Source: Arthrobacter sp. S39
GTDB lineage: Bacteria > Actinomycetota > Actinomycetes > Actinomycetales > Micrococcaceae
Direction of reading: 5' to 3'
Assembly: GCF_004320525.1 (NCBI RefSeq)
Contig: NZ_SIHX01000005.1
Location: forward strand, 310,001-374,000
Length of the DNA: 64,000 nt
Within the stretch, counting starts at the first letter, position 1, and every line of letters begins with the position of its first letter. The translations under genes were made by a program, and so were the position numbers. Under the pieces are notes generated by a model that was not told the DNA's origin, did not search any database, and saw nothing but the letters and a program-made list of their open reading frames with translations. Positions 23,371 to 33,139 of the stretch are shown in pieces.

Positions 23371-25569
23371 ATGGTCGATAACCAGCACGCCACAGTTCTT
23401 GCCGATGCAGTCCTTTCCGCTCCGCAGCCGCAGTCCGCTTCAGGCACGCACCCCCAGGCCCTGGAAGTTCTCCGCGAACTGGTGGGGCACCCGGCAGCAG
23501 ATTTCCACGACGGGCAGTATGAAGCGATTGAGGCCCTGGTCGACGGCGGGCGGCGGGCCCTGGTGGTCCAGCGCACCGGCTGGGGGAAGTCGGCTGTCTA
23601 CTTTGTCGCGTCCCTGCTGCTGCGGCGGCGCGGCGCCGGGCCCACGCTGATCGTTTCGCCGTTGCTCGCCCTCATGCGGGACCAGGTGGCTGCGGCGGCG
23701 CGGGCAGGCGTCCGGGCCGTGGCCATCAACTCCGCCAACCAGCTGGAGTGGGACACAGTCCGTGAACAGCTCGCGGCGGACGAAGTGGACGTGCTCCTTG
23801 TATCTCCGGAGCGGCTCACCAACCCTTCATTCCGGGAGAACCAGCTGCCGGAACTTATCCGTCGTACGGGCCTCCTGGTCATCGACGAGGCCCACTGCAT
23901 CTCCGACTGGGGCCACGATTTCCGGCCGGATTACCGACGGATCGCGGACCTGATCACCCAGCTGCCGGAGACCGTCCCCGTGCTGGCCACCACGGCAACG
24001 GCCAACTCGCGGGTGGTCCACGATATCGAGGAACAGCTCGGCGTTGGGGTTCTGACCATCCGCGGCGCACTGGGCCGTGACTCCCTGCGCCTGGGCGTGC
24101 TGACGCTGCCCGACTCCAGGCAGCGGCTGGGCTGGCTCCTGACGCACCTGGGCGACCTTCCCGGCAGCGGCATCATCTACACCCTGACAGTGTCCGCCGC
24201 GGAGGACACCGCCCGGCTCCTGGCCGAGGCAGGGCACAAAGTCCTGGCGTACACGGGCCGCACCGACCCCGCGGACCGTGAACGAGCCGAGCAGCTGCTC
24301 AAGGACAACGAGGTCAAGGCCCTGGTGGCCACCTCGGCCCTGGGGATGGGTTTCGACAAACCTGACCTTGGCTTTGTGGTGCACCTCGGCGCGCCGTCGT
24401 CACCGGTGGCGTATTACCAGCAGGTGGGCCGCGCCGGGCGAGGTGCGGCCAACGCCGATGTGCTCCTGCTGCCGGGCTCGGAGGACCGCGACATCTGGCA
24501 GTATTTTGCCACCGCATCCATGCCTTCGGAAGAAAAGGCCAGCGGCGTCCTCACCGCCCTGGCCGAAGCCGGCGCTGCTGTTTCAACCGTGGCGCTGGAA
24601 GCCAGGGTCGACCTCCGGCGCACCCCGCTGGAGCTGCTGCTCAAGGTACTCGCAGTGGACGGTGCCGTGGAGCGGGTGGGCGGGGGCTGGCGGTCCACCG
24701 GCCAGCCGTGGATCTACGACGCCGAGCGCTACCAGCGCATCGCGGAGGCCCGGGTGGACGAACAGGATTCCATGGTGATCTACCAGGACACCGCCGGATG
24801 CCGGATGGAGTACATCACCTCCGTCCTCGACGACGAAACAGCGCATGCCTGCGGCCGCTGTGACAACTGCGCCGGCCAGTGGTTCCGGGCGGACATCGCG
24901 GCCGAAGCCACCGAAGCGGCCGGCCAGACCCTCAGCAGGGCAGGCGGGGTCCTTGAAGCCAGGCTGCAGTGGCCCAGCGGGATGGACCGCCTCGGCGTCC
25001 CGGTCAAAGGCAAGATCAAGCCGGCCGAAGGGCTGGCAGACGGCCGCATCCTCGCCCGGCTCACCGACCTCGGCTGGGGCGGGGCGCTGCGTGAGCTGTT
25101 TGCCTCCGGAGCGGCCGACCGGGCCATCGACCCCGGCATGCTCCAGGCCTGTGTCCAGGTATTGCGCGAATGGGCCACCGCTGACGGACGCAACCCGGCA
25201 TGGAGCGGAGTAGGCCGCCCTGCGGCCATCGTGAGCATCCCGTCCCGAAGCAGGCCAGAGCTGGTGCAATCACTTGCCCGGGGGATTTCGGAGATCGGCC
25301 GCATCCCCTACCTGGGACAGCTCGATTTGGGCCACGGCGGCCCCACCGGCGGCCGGGGCGGCAACAGCGCCTACCGGCTGGCCGGAGTCTGGGACCGGCT
25401 GGTGGTCGGCCCGGAGCTTGAGGCGTCGCTGGCGTCCATGCAGGGGCAGAGCATCATGCTGATCGACGACCTCGTGGACAGCCGCTGGACCGTCACCGTC
25501 GCCGGGCGTGCCCTCCGGCAGGCGGGTGCGGGGGCGGTGCTTCCGCTGGTGCTTGGCCAGGCCGGCTGA
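23371..25569 (+). CDS. recQ: RecQ-family ATP-dependent DNA helicase with C-terminal phosphoribosyltransferase-like domain
   Basis: A 732-residue superfamily 2 helicase. Motif I is QRTGWGKS (67-74), motif II is DEAH (172-175) followed by CISDWGHDFRPDYRRI, motif III is ATTATA, and motif VI is QQVGRAGRG. A Cys-rich zinc site reads CRMEYITSVL ... CGRCDNC (about 472-500). Instead of an HRDC domain, the last 150 residues end in IMLIDDLVDSRWTVTVAGRAL (about 692-712), the PRPP-binding loop of type I phosphoribosyltransferases as in ComF. The 3' 77 bp overlap the convergent MFS gene. It likely acts in DNA repair; the function of the tail is unknown. Confidence 0.93.
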   Translation: MVDNQHATVLADAVLSAPQPQSASGTHPQALEVLRELVGHPAADFHDGQYEAIEALVDGGRRALVVQRTGWGKSAVYFVASLLLRRRGAGPTLIVSPLLALMRDQVAAAARAGVRAVAINSANQLEWDTVREQLAADEVDVLLVSPERLTNPSFRENQLPELIRRTGLLVIDEAHCISDWGHDFRPDYRRIADLITQLPETVPVLATTATANSRVVHDIEEQLGVGVLTIRGALGRDSLRLGVLTLPDSRQRLGWLLTHLGDLPGSGIIYTLTVSAAEDTARLLAEAGHKVLAYTGRTDPADRERAEQLLKDNEVKALVATSALGMGFDKPDLGFVVHLGAPSSPVAYYQQVGRAGRGAANADVLLLPGSEDRDIWQYFATASMPSEEKASGVLTALAEAGAAVSTVALEARVDLRRTPLELLLKVLAVDGAVERVGGGWRSTGQPWIYDAERYQRIAEARVDEQDSMVIYQDTAGCRMEYITSVLDDETAHACGRCDNCAGQWFRADIAAEATEAAGQTLSRAGGVLEARLQWPSGMDRLGVPVKGKIKPAEGLADGRILARLTDLGWGGALRELFASGAADRAIDPGMLQACVQVLREWATADGRNPAWSGVGRPAAIVSIPSRSRPELVQSLARGISEIGRIPYLGQLDLGHGGPTGGRGGNSAYRLAGVWDRLVVGPELEASLASMQGQSIMLIDDLVDSRWTVTVAGRALRQAGAGAVLPLVLGQAG

Positions 25570-26974
25570 CCTCTGCACCGGCATGCCGGTGCAGTGAAAG
25601 GCTGTCGGCGGTGCTGAACAGCATCAGGAAGGCCATGGCCAGGAAGGCCCCACGGAACGGTCCGGCCGGGTCCTGGGGGAACACCTCAATACCGTCAAAA
25701 ATTCGGATCAGCAGCGCCGCCACGGCGATCCCGGCACCGGTGGCCAACTGCACCAGCGTGGCTGACACGGCATTCGCCGACGTGAGCTGCGCCGGGACGA
25801 TGTCCGCATACTGCACCGAGGCGTAGGCGGAAAAGCCGATCGAGCGGAACGCCCCGCTGCACACCAGCAGGGCAAAGGTGATGGCCTGCGGCGTGTCGGG
25901 GGTCAGCAGTGCGCACAGCGCGAAAGTCACTGCGGAGGCAACGGACGCGAAGACGAGCATCGGCTTGAAACCGAAGCGCCTGATCAAGGGCGTGGTCGCC
26001 GGTTTGATGCCGATGTTGCCGATGAACACGGCCGCCACCATGATGCCGGCGTGCAGGGGCGTCCAGCCGAAGCCGGCCTGGAACATCAGGGGCAGCAGGA
26101 ACGGCACGGAACTGATGGTCAGGCGGTACACGAACCCGCCGGTGGCCATGGCCCGGAACGTCCGCGTGGCAAAAACGCTGAGGTCAAACAGGGGATTCCG
26201 TGCGCGCAGCATCCAGGCTGCCGCACCGGCCAGGAAACCAACGCCGGCGGCCGCGGACACGGCACCCCAGGGTCCGTCGGGGTGGGCCGTGGAAAGTTCC
26301 AGGCCAACCACCAGTGCACCCACGCCGGCTGTGGTCAGGAACAGGCCCAGCCAGTCCAGCCTGCGTTGACGGTCGCCTGCCCCGGATGGAACCAGCCGCA
26401 AAGCCGCAATGAACGCCGCAAGGCCCAGCGGCAGGTTGATCAGGAAGATCCAGTGCCAGGAGAGATAAGTGGTCAGCGCGCCACCAACCAAGGGCGCCAG
26501 CACCGGGGCCAACAGGCCAGGCCACACCAGGAAAGCGGTGGCACGCAACAGTTCGGATTTCGGCGTTCCGCGGAGCACCACCAGTGTGCCGACCGGAACC
26601 ATCATGGCCCCGCCCGCGCCTTGCAGGATACGGGCCAGCGTCAGCATGGTGAGATCCGTGCTCAGCGCGCAGGCCAGCGAAGCAGCAGTGAACACCGCAA
26701 TGGCCAGGCAAAAGACGCGCCTTGCCCCGAGGCGTTCCGCGAGCCAGCCGCTGAAGGGGATGCCCATGGCCACCGTCATGAGGTAGGCCGTCATGGTGAT
26801 GTTCACATCGGCTGCGGGCACCCGGAAGTCCGCCGCGATGCTGGGAATGGCGGTGGTGAGGACGGTGCCGTCGAGGAACTCCATAAAGAACGTGGCAGCC
26901 ACCAGCAGCGCCAGGCGCGGGTTCCATGCCTGCCCGCTGCCCGGATCCGCGTTCACCTGGTTGCTTTGTGCCAT
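25493..26974 (-). CDS. MFS transporter, DHA2-type multidrug exporter
   Basis: A 493-residue major facilitator with about 13-14 hydrophobic segments, typical of the DHA2 drug:proton antiporters. Motif A-like GWLAERLGARRVF follows helix 2, and motif C-like LVWPGLLAPVLAPLVGG lies in helix 5. The acidic FLDGTVLTTAIPSIA in helix 1 is the family signature (D1). The last 35 residues are a Pro/His/Arg-rich cytoplasmic tail written opposite the recQ 3' end, so the overlap probably arose by tail extension. Substrate unknown. Confidence 0.9.
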   Translation of the reverse strand: MAQSNQVNADPGSGQAWNPRLALLVAATFFMEFLDGTVLTTAIPSIAADFRVPAADVNITMTAYLMTVAMGIPFSGWLAERLGARRVFCLAIAVFTAASLACALSTDLTMLTLARILQGAGGAMMVPVGTLVVLRGTPKSELLRATAFLVWPGLLAPVLAPLVGGALTTYLSWHWIFLINLPLGLAAFIAALRLVPSGAGDRQRRLDWLGLFLTTAGVGALVVGLELSTAHPDGPWGAVSAAAGVGFLAGAAAWMLRARNPLFDLSVFATRTFRAMATGGFVYRLTISSVPFLLPLMFQAGFGWTPLHAGIMVAAVFIGNIGIKPATTPLIRRFGFKPMLVFASVASAVTFALCALLTPDTPQAITFALLVCSGAFRSIGFSAYASVQYADIVPAQLTSANAVSATLVQLATGAGIAVAALLIRIFDGIEVFPQDPAGPFRGAFLAMAFLMLFSTADSLSLHRHAGAEVSRPGQAPAEAPPPHPPAGGHARRR

Positions 26975-27060
26975 CCGTTAATCCTGCCACCGCAGGCAGG
27001 TTCCGAGCCCGTTGTGTCCGCACCGCGGATACGCCCTGCCTCAGTTTGGTCCGGGAACGC

Positions 27061-27090
27061 AAAAGGCCCCGGTCCAGGGACCGGGGCCAA
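27061..27090 (-). terminator. Terminator downstream of tRNA-Ser(GCT)
   Basis: GGCCCCGGTCC (27065-27075) and GGACCGGGGCC (27078-27088) form a perfect 11-bp stem. On the minus strand it ends in TTTT. It lies 4 bp beyond the tRNA 3' end. Confidence 0.85.
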
Positions 27091-27093
27091 ACG

Positions 27094-27181
27094 CGGAGAC
27101 GGGGGGATTTGAACCCCCGGTGGAGTTGTGCCCCACACTTCATTAGCAGTGAAGCCCATTCGGCCGCTCTGGCACGTCTCC
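27094..27181 (-). tRNA. tRNA-Ser (anticodon GCT)
   Basis: An 88-nt class II tRNA on the minus strand: acceptor GGAGACG/CGTCTCC with discriminator G, anticodon loop ACTGCTAAT (GCT), a long variable arm (TGTGGGGCACAACTCCACC region), and T-arm GGGGGTTCAAATCCCCC. CCA is not encoded. Decodes AGC/AGU. Confidence 0.96.
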
Positions 27182-27274
27182 AATTGCTATTCCTAGCCCA
27201 CCAAGGATACGCAGAACGGGGCATGCAGCGCAAAACGGCTTTGCGCGGCCCCGTTCAGGCCCCTGGCAGCGCGG

Positions 27275-29557
27275 CTACGAAGCGTCGCCGGCGAGGGTGC
27301 GCCACAGGAAATGCTGGCTCCGCGCCTGCAGCGCGGCAGCCTGCCGGTTGTCTGATGCTCCGGCGTGGCCGCCTTCCAGCGCTTCGTGGAACCAGACATT
27401 CGGAATGCCCATGGCCTCCATCCTGGCTGCCATCTTCCGGGCCTGCACCGGGCCCACCCTGTCATCGGACGTGGCTGTCCAGATGAACGTTTCCGGGTAC
27501 TCCACCCCGTCCTTGAGCAGGTGGTAGGGCGAAAATGTCTTGATGTAGTCCCACTGTTCCGGCACGTCCGGGTCGCCGTACTCGGCGATCCACGAGTGTC
27601 CGGCAGAGAGCCGGGTGTAGCGCCGCATGTCCAGCAGCGGAACGCCGCACGACACGGCACCGAAAAGTTCCGGGTAGCTGGTGAGCATGTTGCCCACCAG
27701 GAGGCCGCCGTTGGAGCCGCCCACGCAGCCGAGGCGTTCACGCGACGTCACGCCGCGGGAAATCAGGTCCCGCGCCACGGCAGCGAAATCCTCGTAGGCG
27801 CGGTGCCGGTTCTGCTGCAGGGCAGCCCGGTGCCAGCCGGGGCCGTATTCGCCGCCGCCGCGGATGTTCGCCACCACGTACACGCCGCCCCGGGCATGCG
27901 CAGCCACCCGGGGCCCGCCGGACGCTGCACCGTTGGATCCACCTGTCCGGCGCTCCAGCCAGGCCCTGCCCACGGTCCCGCTGTAGGCAGGGGTGCGGGA
28001 CACTTCGAACCCGCCGTAACCGGAGAGCTGGGTGGGGTTCTGGCCGTCCAGCACCAGGTCGCGGGATGCAACCTGGAAGTACGGGACCCGCGTGCCGTCC
28101 GCGGACACGGCGAAGTGCTGCTGCACCTCGTACTGGGAGTCGTTGAAGAACGACGGCGAGGCCTTGACGGCCGCATGGCGGCTCACCACGCCTGCCGTCC
28201 CGGCGTCGGAAGCGGCACTCTCGGAAGCGGCACTGTTGGACGAAGCGGAACCCCGCTCCAGCGTCCCCCGCATCAGCGTGCTGGGGGTGGTGAAGCCGGT
28301 GGCGACCAGCCAGAAGTCGTCGCCGGCGCCGCCGTCGGACGGGCTGTCATCCTCGTCGTCCACGGCGTAGGCGTTCACGTCGTGCAGCGGCGGGCAGGCG
28401 TCCAGCAGCGTTGTAGCCCACGCACCGGATTCTTTGCTTGCCGCCTGCACCGACGGATCGAGCACGCGGATCTCCGACGAGACGTCACGCAGCAGGTTCA
28501 GCAGCAGGAAGTTCCGGGTCCAGCTCCAGGACTGCAGCGACGTGTGCGCATCGGAGGTGAACAGCACCGACAGCTCCCGGGACCCGGCCAGATAATCATC
28601 AAACCGTGCCGCCAGCAGGGCACCGCCGGGATAGACCGTTCCGTCCACCGTCCAGTCCTGGCGCGGACGGAACAGCAGCCACTCGCGGTGCGCGCTGATG
28701 TTCACGTCGGTGGGGACGTCGACCTCCACCCAGGATCCGTCTTCCAGGACGGACGTGCGCTGGTTGAAGAAATCGATGTAGTCCACGGCAAACGTGCGCT
28801 CAAAGCCGGGGGTGGAGTCGTGCGCCACCACGGCCAGCATGTGGTTCTCGGCCACTTCGAACAGGAGGGGCGCGGTGGCAAGGGGTTCACCGCGGCGCAG
28901 GGTCACGGCCGTGCGGGCGTAGGAGGAGGCCGTCCGCGGCAGCCCCTCGGCGGTGGAGGCGACCAGCAGCGTATCGCGGTCCAGCCACGAGACGTTGCCC
29001 TTCGCCGTCGGCAGGTCGAAGCCGCCGTCAGCCGGGGCAATAAAGCCGCGCGCCTCGACGTCGTACTCCCGGTACCGGTTCGCGTCGCCGCCGTCGGGGG
29101 AGAGTGCCAGCAGGGCGTGCCGGTGCGGCTCGCCCTCGGCGGGCCGGAGGAACGTTGCTCCGTGGAACACCCACTCGACTCCCTCGGCGGCCGCCAGGGC
29201 GTCCACGTCCAGCAGCACATCCCACTCCGGGGCCTGGGTGCAGTAGCTATCCCACGTGGTGCGCCGCCACAGGCCCTTGGGGTTCGCCTGGTCCTTCCAG
29301 AAGTTGTAGTACCAGTCGCCGCGCTTGCCCACCATGGCGATCCGGTCCGTGGAGTCCAGCACCTCAAGGATGCTGCCTTCCAGGGCGGCATAGTCGGCGT
29401 CCTCCAGCAGGTCCTCCGTGCGGGCGTTCTGCTCGCGGACCCAGGCCAGCTGTTCCTCGCCGTAGATCTCCTCGAGCCAGATGTTTTCGTCGGTGGGTTC
29501 GGGGGAAATGGCTGGGGGAGTGGAACCGGGCGCTGAGTCAGCTTCAGTGGTGGTCAT
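27275..29557 (-). CDS. Prolyl oligopeptidase family (S9) serine peptidase
   Basis: A 760-residue cytosolic serine peptidase. The N-terminal 440 residues form the beta-propeller region. The C-terminal alpha/beta hydrolase carries YGGFEVSRTPAYS, the oxyanion segment VANIRGGGEYGPGWH, the nucleophile elbow GCVGGSNGGLLVGNM (Ser near residue 614), the Asp in TATSDDRVGP, and the His in EGGHAGA, completing the triad. The S9 family cleaves short proline-containing peptides. No signal peptide. ATG 29557 is chosen because GGGG lies just upstream; ATG 29566 has no ribosome-binding site. Monocistronic. Confidence 0.93.
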   Translation of the reverse strand: MTTTEADSAPGSTPPAISPEPTDENIWLEEIYGEEQLAWVREQNARTEDLLEDADYAALEGSILEVLDSTDRIAMVGKRGDWYYNFWKDQANPKGLWRRTTWDSYCTQAPEWDVLLDVDALAAAEGVEWVFHGATFLRPAEGEPHRHALLALSPDGGDANRYREYDVEARGFIAPADGGFDLPTAKGNVSWLDRDTLLVASTAEGLPRTASSYARTAVTLRRGEPLATAPLLFEVAENHMLAVVAHDSTPGFERTFAVDYIDFFNQRTSVLEDGSWVEVDVPTDVNISAHREWLLFRPRQDWTVDGTVYPGGALLAARFDDYLAGSRELSVLFTSDAHTSLQSWSWTRNFLLLNLLRDVSSEIRVLDPSVQAASKESGAWATTLLDACPPLHDVNAYAVDDEDDSPSDGGAGDDFWLVATGFTTPSTLMRGTLERGSASSNSAASESAASDAGTAGVVSRHAAVKASPSFFNDSQYEVQQHFAVSADGTRVPYFQVASRDLVLDGQNPTQLSGYGGFEVSRTPAYSGTVGRAWLERRTGGSNGAASGGPRVAAHARGGVYVVANIRGGGEYGPGWHRAALQQNRHRAYEDFAAVARDLISRGVTSRERLGCVGGSNGGLLVGNMLTSYPELFGAVSCGVPLLDMRRYTRLSAGHSWIAEYGDPDVPEQWDYIKTFSPYHLLKDGVEYPETFIWTATSDDRVGPVQARKMAARMEAMGIPNVWFHEALEGGHAGASDNRQAAALQARSQHFLWRTLAGDAS

Positions 29558-29632
29558 GCGCCCCATCCAAACAACATCTGTGCGCGGCTAGCAAGTCAAG
29601 CGTCCAAGTCACGAGCCGATACTCTGGATGCC

Positions 29633-31561
29633 GTGGGTACATCGCAGCTAATCCGGACCGCCATCATCGGCGCCGGCCCTCGGGGTACCAGCGTGCTGGA
29701 GCGCCTCCTGGCGCACGCCGCAGCCCGTCCCGGTGCAGCTGCCCTCCAGATCGACGTGATCGACCCCTACCCCGCCGGGTCCGGCCACGTGTGGCAGCCC
29801 GGCCAATCGCGGCTGTACCTGATGAACACCCAGTCGTTCTACCCCACCCTCATTCCGGAGGACCCTGCCATGGCCCCTCCGGTCGCCGGCACCACCTTCA
29901 ATGGCTGGCGGGCGCGGCAGCTGCGCACTCCGGTGCCGTCGCTGACAGAAGACGAACGGTCCGAGCTGGCCACCCTGGGCCCCGGCGACTTTCCCAGCCG
30001 CGCCATTTACGGCCGCTACCTGCGCTGCACCCTTGAGGATCTGCTGAAGCGGCTGCCCGACGGCGTGACCGTCCGGTTCCACGAAACGTCCGCGGAGTCG
30101 GTGGTTCCGTCGGGGGACGGAACGTTCGACGTCGGCCTGGCCGGAGGCGGGTCCCTGCAGGCTGATTCGGTGGTGCTGGCACTGGGCCACATCCCCTCCC
30201 GGCTTAATCCTGAACAGCGGGAGCTTCAGTCATCCGCCGCACGGATGGGCCTGCGCTACCTTCCGCCGGCGGTTCCCGCGGATGTGGACTGGGACGCGGT
30301 CCCGGCCGGTGAGCCCGTCCTGGTCCGGGGCATGGGCCTGAACTTCTTTGACGCCATGGGCCAGCTCACCGAGGGACGCGGCGGCAAGTTCGTCGACGCC
30401 GGCCACAGGCTGGACTACCGCCCCTCCGGCCGGGAACCCCTGATCATTGCCGCCTCCCGCCGCGGCACCCCCTACCGCACCAAGGCTGCCCTGAGGGGGT
30501 ACTACCCGGGGTCCGTCCGGCTGCGGTACCTGACCGGAGCCGCGCTGCAAAGGTTCGGCGCCGCCGGGATCCGTCCCGGCTTCGACCACGACCTCTGGCC
30601 GCTGCTCCACCGGGACACGCTCTGGGCCTACTACTCCACGCTGGTGCGCTCGCAGCCCGGCGCCGTAGCGGAGCCGGCAGCGTTCCTGGACTCCCTCGAC
30701 CATGCGCTGCACCCGCACAGCCACAGTGCGGCCAACTGGGAGGACGCCATGGCCAGCGTCCTCGCCATCCACGTCGCGCCGCGCCACCGGCTGGACCTCC
30801 GCGGCCTCGCCGCACCACTGGCGGGCCGGACCTTCGCCTCCCGCTCCGAACTGGACGCCGCCGTCGTCGAGTACCTGATGGATGACGCCCGCCGCTCCGC
30901 CCTGGGTGAGGACGACCCCGTGAAGATGGCCATCGGCGCGCTCCACCACGGCCGTGCAGTCCTGAAGACCGCCGTGGCGGACGGCGGCATCACCGACGAA
31001 TCGTGGGTGGCCGGGCTCCGTGGCTGGTTCGAGTCCTTCGTTGAGGGTCTGGCCAGCGGTCCGCCAGCGTTGCGTGCCGAACAACTGGCCGCGCTCGCCC
31101 GCGCCGGCGTGGTCAGCTTTGTGGGGCCGGACCCCAAGTTCGGGCTGGACCGCCGGACGGGAATGTTCACGGCGGCCTCACCCTGGGTGAACGGTCCACC
31201 GGCTGCGGCAAAGACCATGGTGGAGGCGCTCGCTCCCGCCAACAGGGTTTCTGCCAACGATTCCCCGCTGCTGACCCAGCTCCTCGCAGCCGGGCTGGTG
31301 CGGCCGCGGCTCATGATGACGGCAGAGGGCGCGCCCGTGCAGGCCAGCGGCCTGGACGTCAGCCCGCACCCCTACCGGCCCGTGGCAGCCAACGGGTCAG
31401 TCACCGGCGGCCTCTATGTGCTGGGCCTCCAGCTCTCGGCGGCGCAGTGGGGCACCGCCATCGCCGCGGAGGCAGTCCAGCCGGGCGGCCCCACGTACCC
31501 CAGCGGGCAGCGGACACTCCGCGATGCCGACGAAATCGCACAGGCCATTCTGGGGCGCTGA
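29633..31561 (+). CDS. FAD/NAD(P)-binding protein (pfam13454-like)
   Basis: A 642-residue putative flavoprotein starting with GTG 29633. The N-terminal dinucleotide-binding motif is AIIGAGPRGTSVLERLL (about 9-25), followed by IDVIDPYPAGSGHVWQPGQS and MNTQSFYPTLI, the signature of the FAD-NAD(P)-binding group with NAD_binding_9. VVLALGHIPSRL near 180 is the second nucleotide-contacting strand. No reaction is known for close family members. The downstream sulfonate/taurine-type operon in the same direction, 492 bp away, suggests a role in organosulfur or siderophore-like oxidation, but this is inference. Confidence 0.75.
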   Translation: MGTSQLIRTAIIGAGPRGTSVLERLLAHAAARPGAAALQIDVIDPYPAGSGHVWQPGQSRLYLMNTQSFYPTLIPEDPAMAPPVAGTTFNGWRARQLRTPVPSLTEDERSELATLGPGDFPSRAIYGRYLRCTLEDLLKRLPDGVTVRFHETSAESVVPSGDGTFDVGLAGGGSLQADSVVLALGHIPSRLNPEQRELQSSAARMGLRYLPPAVPADVDWDAVPAGEPVLVRGMGLNFFDAMGQLTEGRGGKFVDAGHRLDYRPSGREPLIIAASRRGTPYRTKAALRGYYPGSVRLRYLTGAALQRFGAAGIRPGFDHDLWPLLHRDTLWAYYSTLVRSQPGAVAEPAAFLDSLDHALHPHSHSAANWEDAMASVLAIHVAPRHRLDLRGLAAPLAGRTFASRSELDAAVVEYLMDDARRSALGEDDPVKMAIGALHHGRAVLKTAVADGGITDESWVAGLRGWFESFVEGLASGPPALRAEQLAALARAGVVSFVGPDPKFGLDRRTGMFTAASPWVNGPPAAAKTMVEALAPANRVSANDSPLLTQLLAAGLVRPRLMMTAEGAPVQASGLDVSPHPYRPVAANGSVTGGLYVLGLQLSAAQWGTAIAAEAVQPGGPTYPSGQRTLRDADEIAQAILGR

Positions 31562-32053
31562 CCATCCACCCCGGACGCTCTATCACTTGCTGCAGGATTT
31601 TCCGGAACGCTCTTTCACCCTGCGGCGCTGACCGGCGGCCACGTAACAACCGCACGTCCTGCGCAGAAATATTTGCGGGCCTCACCGGCGGCCCCGTGCG
31701 GCGGTGAGTCATCCCACGTGACGCCCCATGCTGAAGTGGCGCCGACATAGCCCGCCGAAGCCGCCGGGTGTTGCGCCGCCGCGGCCCTGTGCGTCGCCAT
31801 GTGGACGGTCATGACGACGCGTTACCTGGTTGCCTTACGCCGGATTGCCCCACGTTTCGCGGGGAGTCACCGCATGCAGCGCTGTGTCGGCGCACTACGC
31901 CGCGGGGACGCCTGTTACCCCGGATGGCCTGCCGTTGCGTGCGGTTTCGCGCTGTGAACGCACCTCTTCTGCCGCCGATCCTTCTCTGCTCTAGTGGTTC
32001 CCACGAGCCAGCCGGCCCGGATCCAGACCTGATCTGCAGAAAGAACCACCACC
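31562..32053 (+). other. 492-bp intergenic region before the sulfonate-type ABC operon
   Basis: No gene supported; the ORFs here lack start signals and neighbours. It contains a near-identical repeat, CCGGACGCTCTATCAC (31571-31586) and CCGGAACGCTCTTTCAC (31602-31618), 31 bp apart, a possible pair of regulator sites. A hairpin CTCACCG/CGGTGAG lies at 31681-31708. The operon promoter was not identified. Confidence 0.4.
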
Positions 32054-33136
32054 ATGAAAAACCGACTCCTGCCCGCCCGAACTCTCCCCGCCGCAGGCAT
32101 GGCAGCCGCCATGGCCGCGGCCGTGGCAGTCTCGCTGGTGCTGTCCGGTTGTGGCGGTGCTGCAACGGCACAGCCAAACGGGAGCGACGGCGGAACTGAA
32201 GTGAAAACCGTCCGTTACCAGGGTTCGCCCAACACCGTCGCCTTGGTGGAAGTGGCGGAGGACCTCGGCTACCTGGGGGACGTGAAGCTGGAGTGGGTCA
32301 GCAACACCACCAGTGGACCGCAGAGCATCCAGTCCGTGGCCACCGACCAGACTGACATCGGCGGAGCGTTCACCGGTGCCGTGATCAAGCTGATAGAGGC
32401 CGGCGCCCCCGTCCAGGCCGTCATCAACTACTACGGCGAGGACAAGGAAACCTTCACGGGGTACTACGTGGAAGAGGGCAGCCCCATCAGGACTGCCCGG
32501 GACCTCATCGGCAAGAAGATCGCCGTGAACACCCTGGGCGCCCACCACGAAGCGGTCATCACCACACACCTGAAGAACAGCGGCCTGACGCCGGAGGAGA
32601 TCAAGCAGGTGCAGCTCGTGGTGGTCCCGCCGAACGAGACCGAGGTGGCCCTCCGTAAGAAGCAGGTGGACGTCGGGACCCTGGGCGGGGTGCTCCAGGA
32701 CCGGGCGCTCGCCGAGGGCGGCATCCGGGCCCTGTTCACCGACGTCGGCGTGATCGGCGGACCCTTCGACGCCGGCCAGTACGTGCTGCGGAAGGACTTC
32801 CTGGCGAAGAATCCGGAAACCAGCCGCACCCTGGTGACTGGCGTCGCCAAGGCGATCGAGTGGGAGCGCACCACCCCGCGGGAGCAGGTCATCGCCAAGT
32901 TCGAGGAAATCATCGCCAAGCGGGGCCGCAACGAGAGCGCCGAGGCCCTGAAGTACTGGAAGAGCGTTGGCGTGGCCTCGCCCGGCGGCCGGATCCAGGA
33001 CCAGGACTTCACCCGCTGGGCCGACTACCTCAAGTCCGCGGGAATCATCACCGGCGACCTGGACACCAACAAGCTCTACACCAACGAGTTCAACCTGCTC
33101 GGAACCCCTGCACCGGCAGCAACCTCGAAAGGATAG
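32054..33136 (+). CDS. ABC transporter substrate-binding lipoprotein (sulfonate/nitrate/taurine type)
   Basis: A 360-residue lipoprotein that captures the substrate outside the membrane. The signal peptide ends in the lipobox LSGC (about residues 30-33). The mature part follows the SsuA/TauA plan: VRYQGSPNTVALVEVAEDLGYL, GPQSIQSVATDQTDIGGAFTG, DLIGKKIAVNTLGAHHEAV, and VALRKKQVDVGTLGG. A putative ribosome-binding site AGAAAGAACC precedes the ATG. The gene heads an operon with ATPase, permease and a TauD-like dioxygenase, which points to an alkanesulfonate or taurine as substrate. Confidence 0.9.
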   Translation: MKNRLLPARTLPAAGMAAAMAAAVAVSLVLSGCGGAATAQPNGSDGGTEVKTVRYQGSPNTVALVEVAEDLGYLGDVKLEWVSNTTSGPQSIQSVATDQTDIGGAFTGAVIKLIEAGAPVQAVINYYGEDKETFTGYYVEEGSPIRTARDLIGKKIAVNTLGAHHEAVITTHLKNSGLTPEEIKQVQLVVVPPNETEVALRKKQVDVGTLGGVLQDRALAEGGIRALFTDVGVIGGPFDAGQYVLRKDFLAKNPETSRTLVTGVAKAIEWERTTPREQVIAKFEEIIAKRGRNESAEALKYWKSVGVASPGGRIQDQDFTRWADYLKSAGIITGDLDTNKLYTNEFNLLGTPAPAATSKG

Positions 33137-33139
33137 AAG

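Noticed and set aside
27365..29536. A 723-codon plus-strand ORF opposite the S9 peptidase
   Set aside because: Antisense shadow with no start signal or recognisable motif.
31768..32199. A 143-codon plus-strand ORF in the gap before the sulfonate operon
   Set aside because: It runs into the lipoprotein gene in another frame and has no start signal or protein-like pattern.
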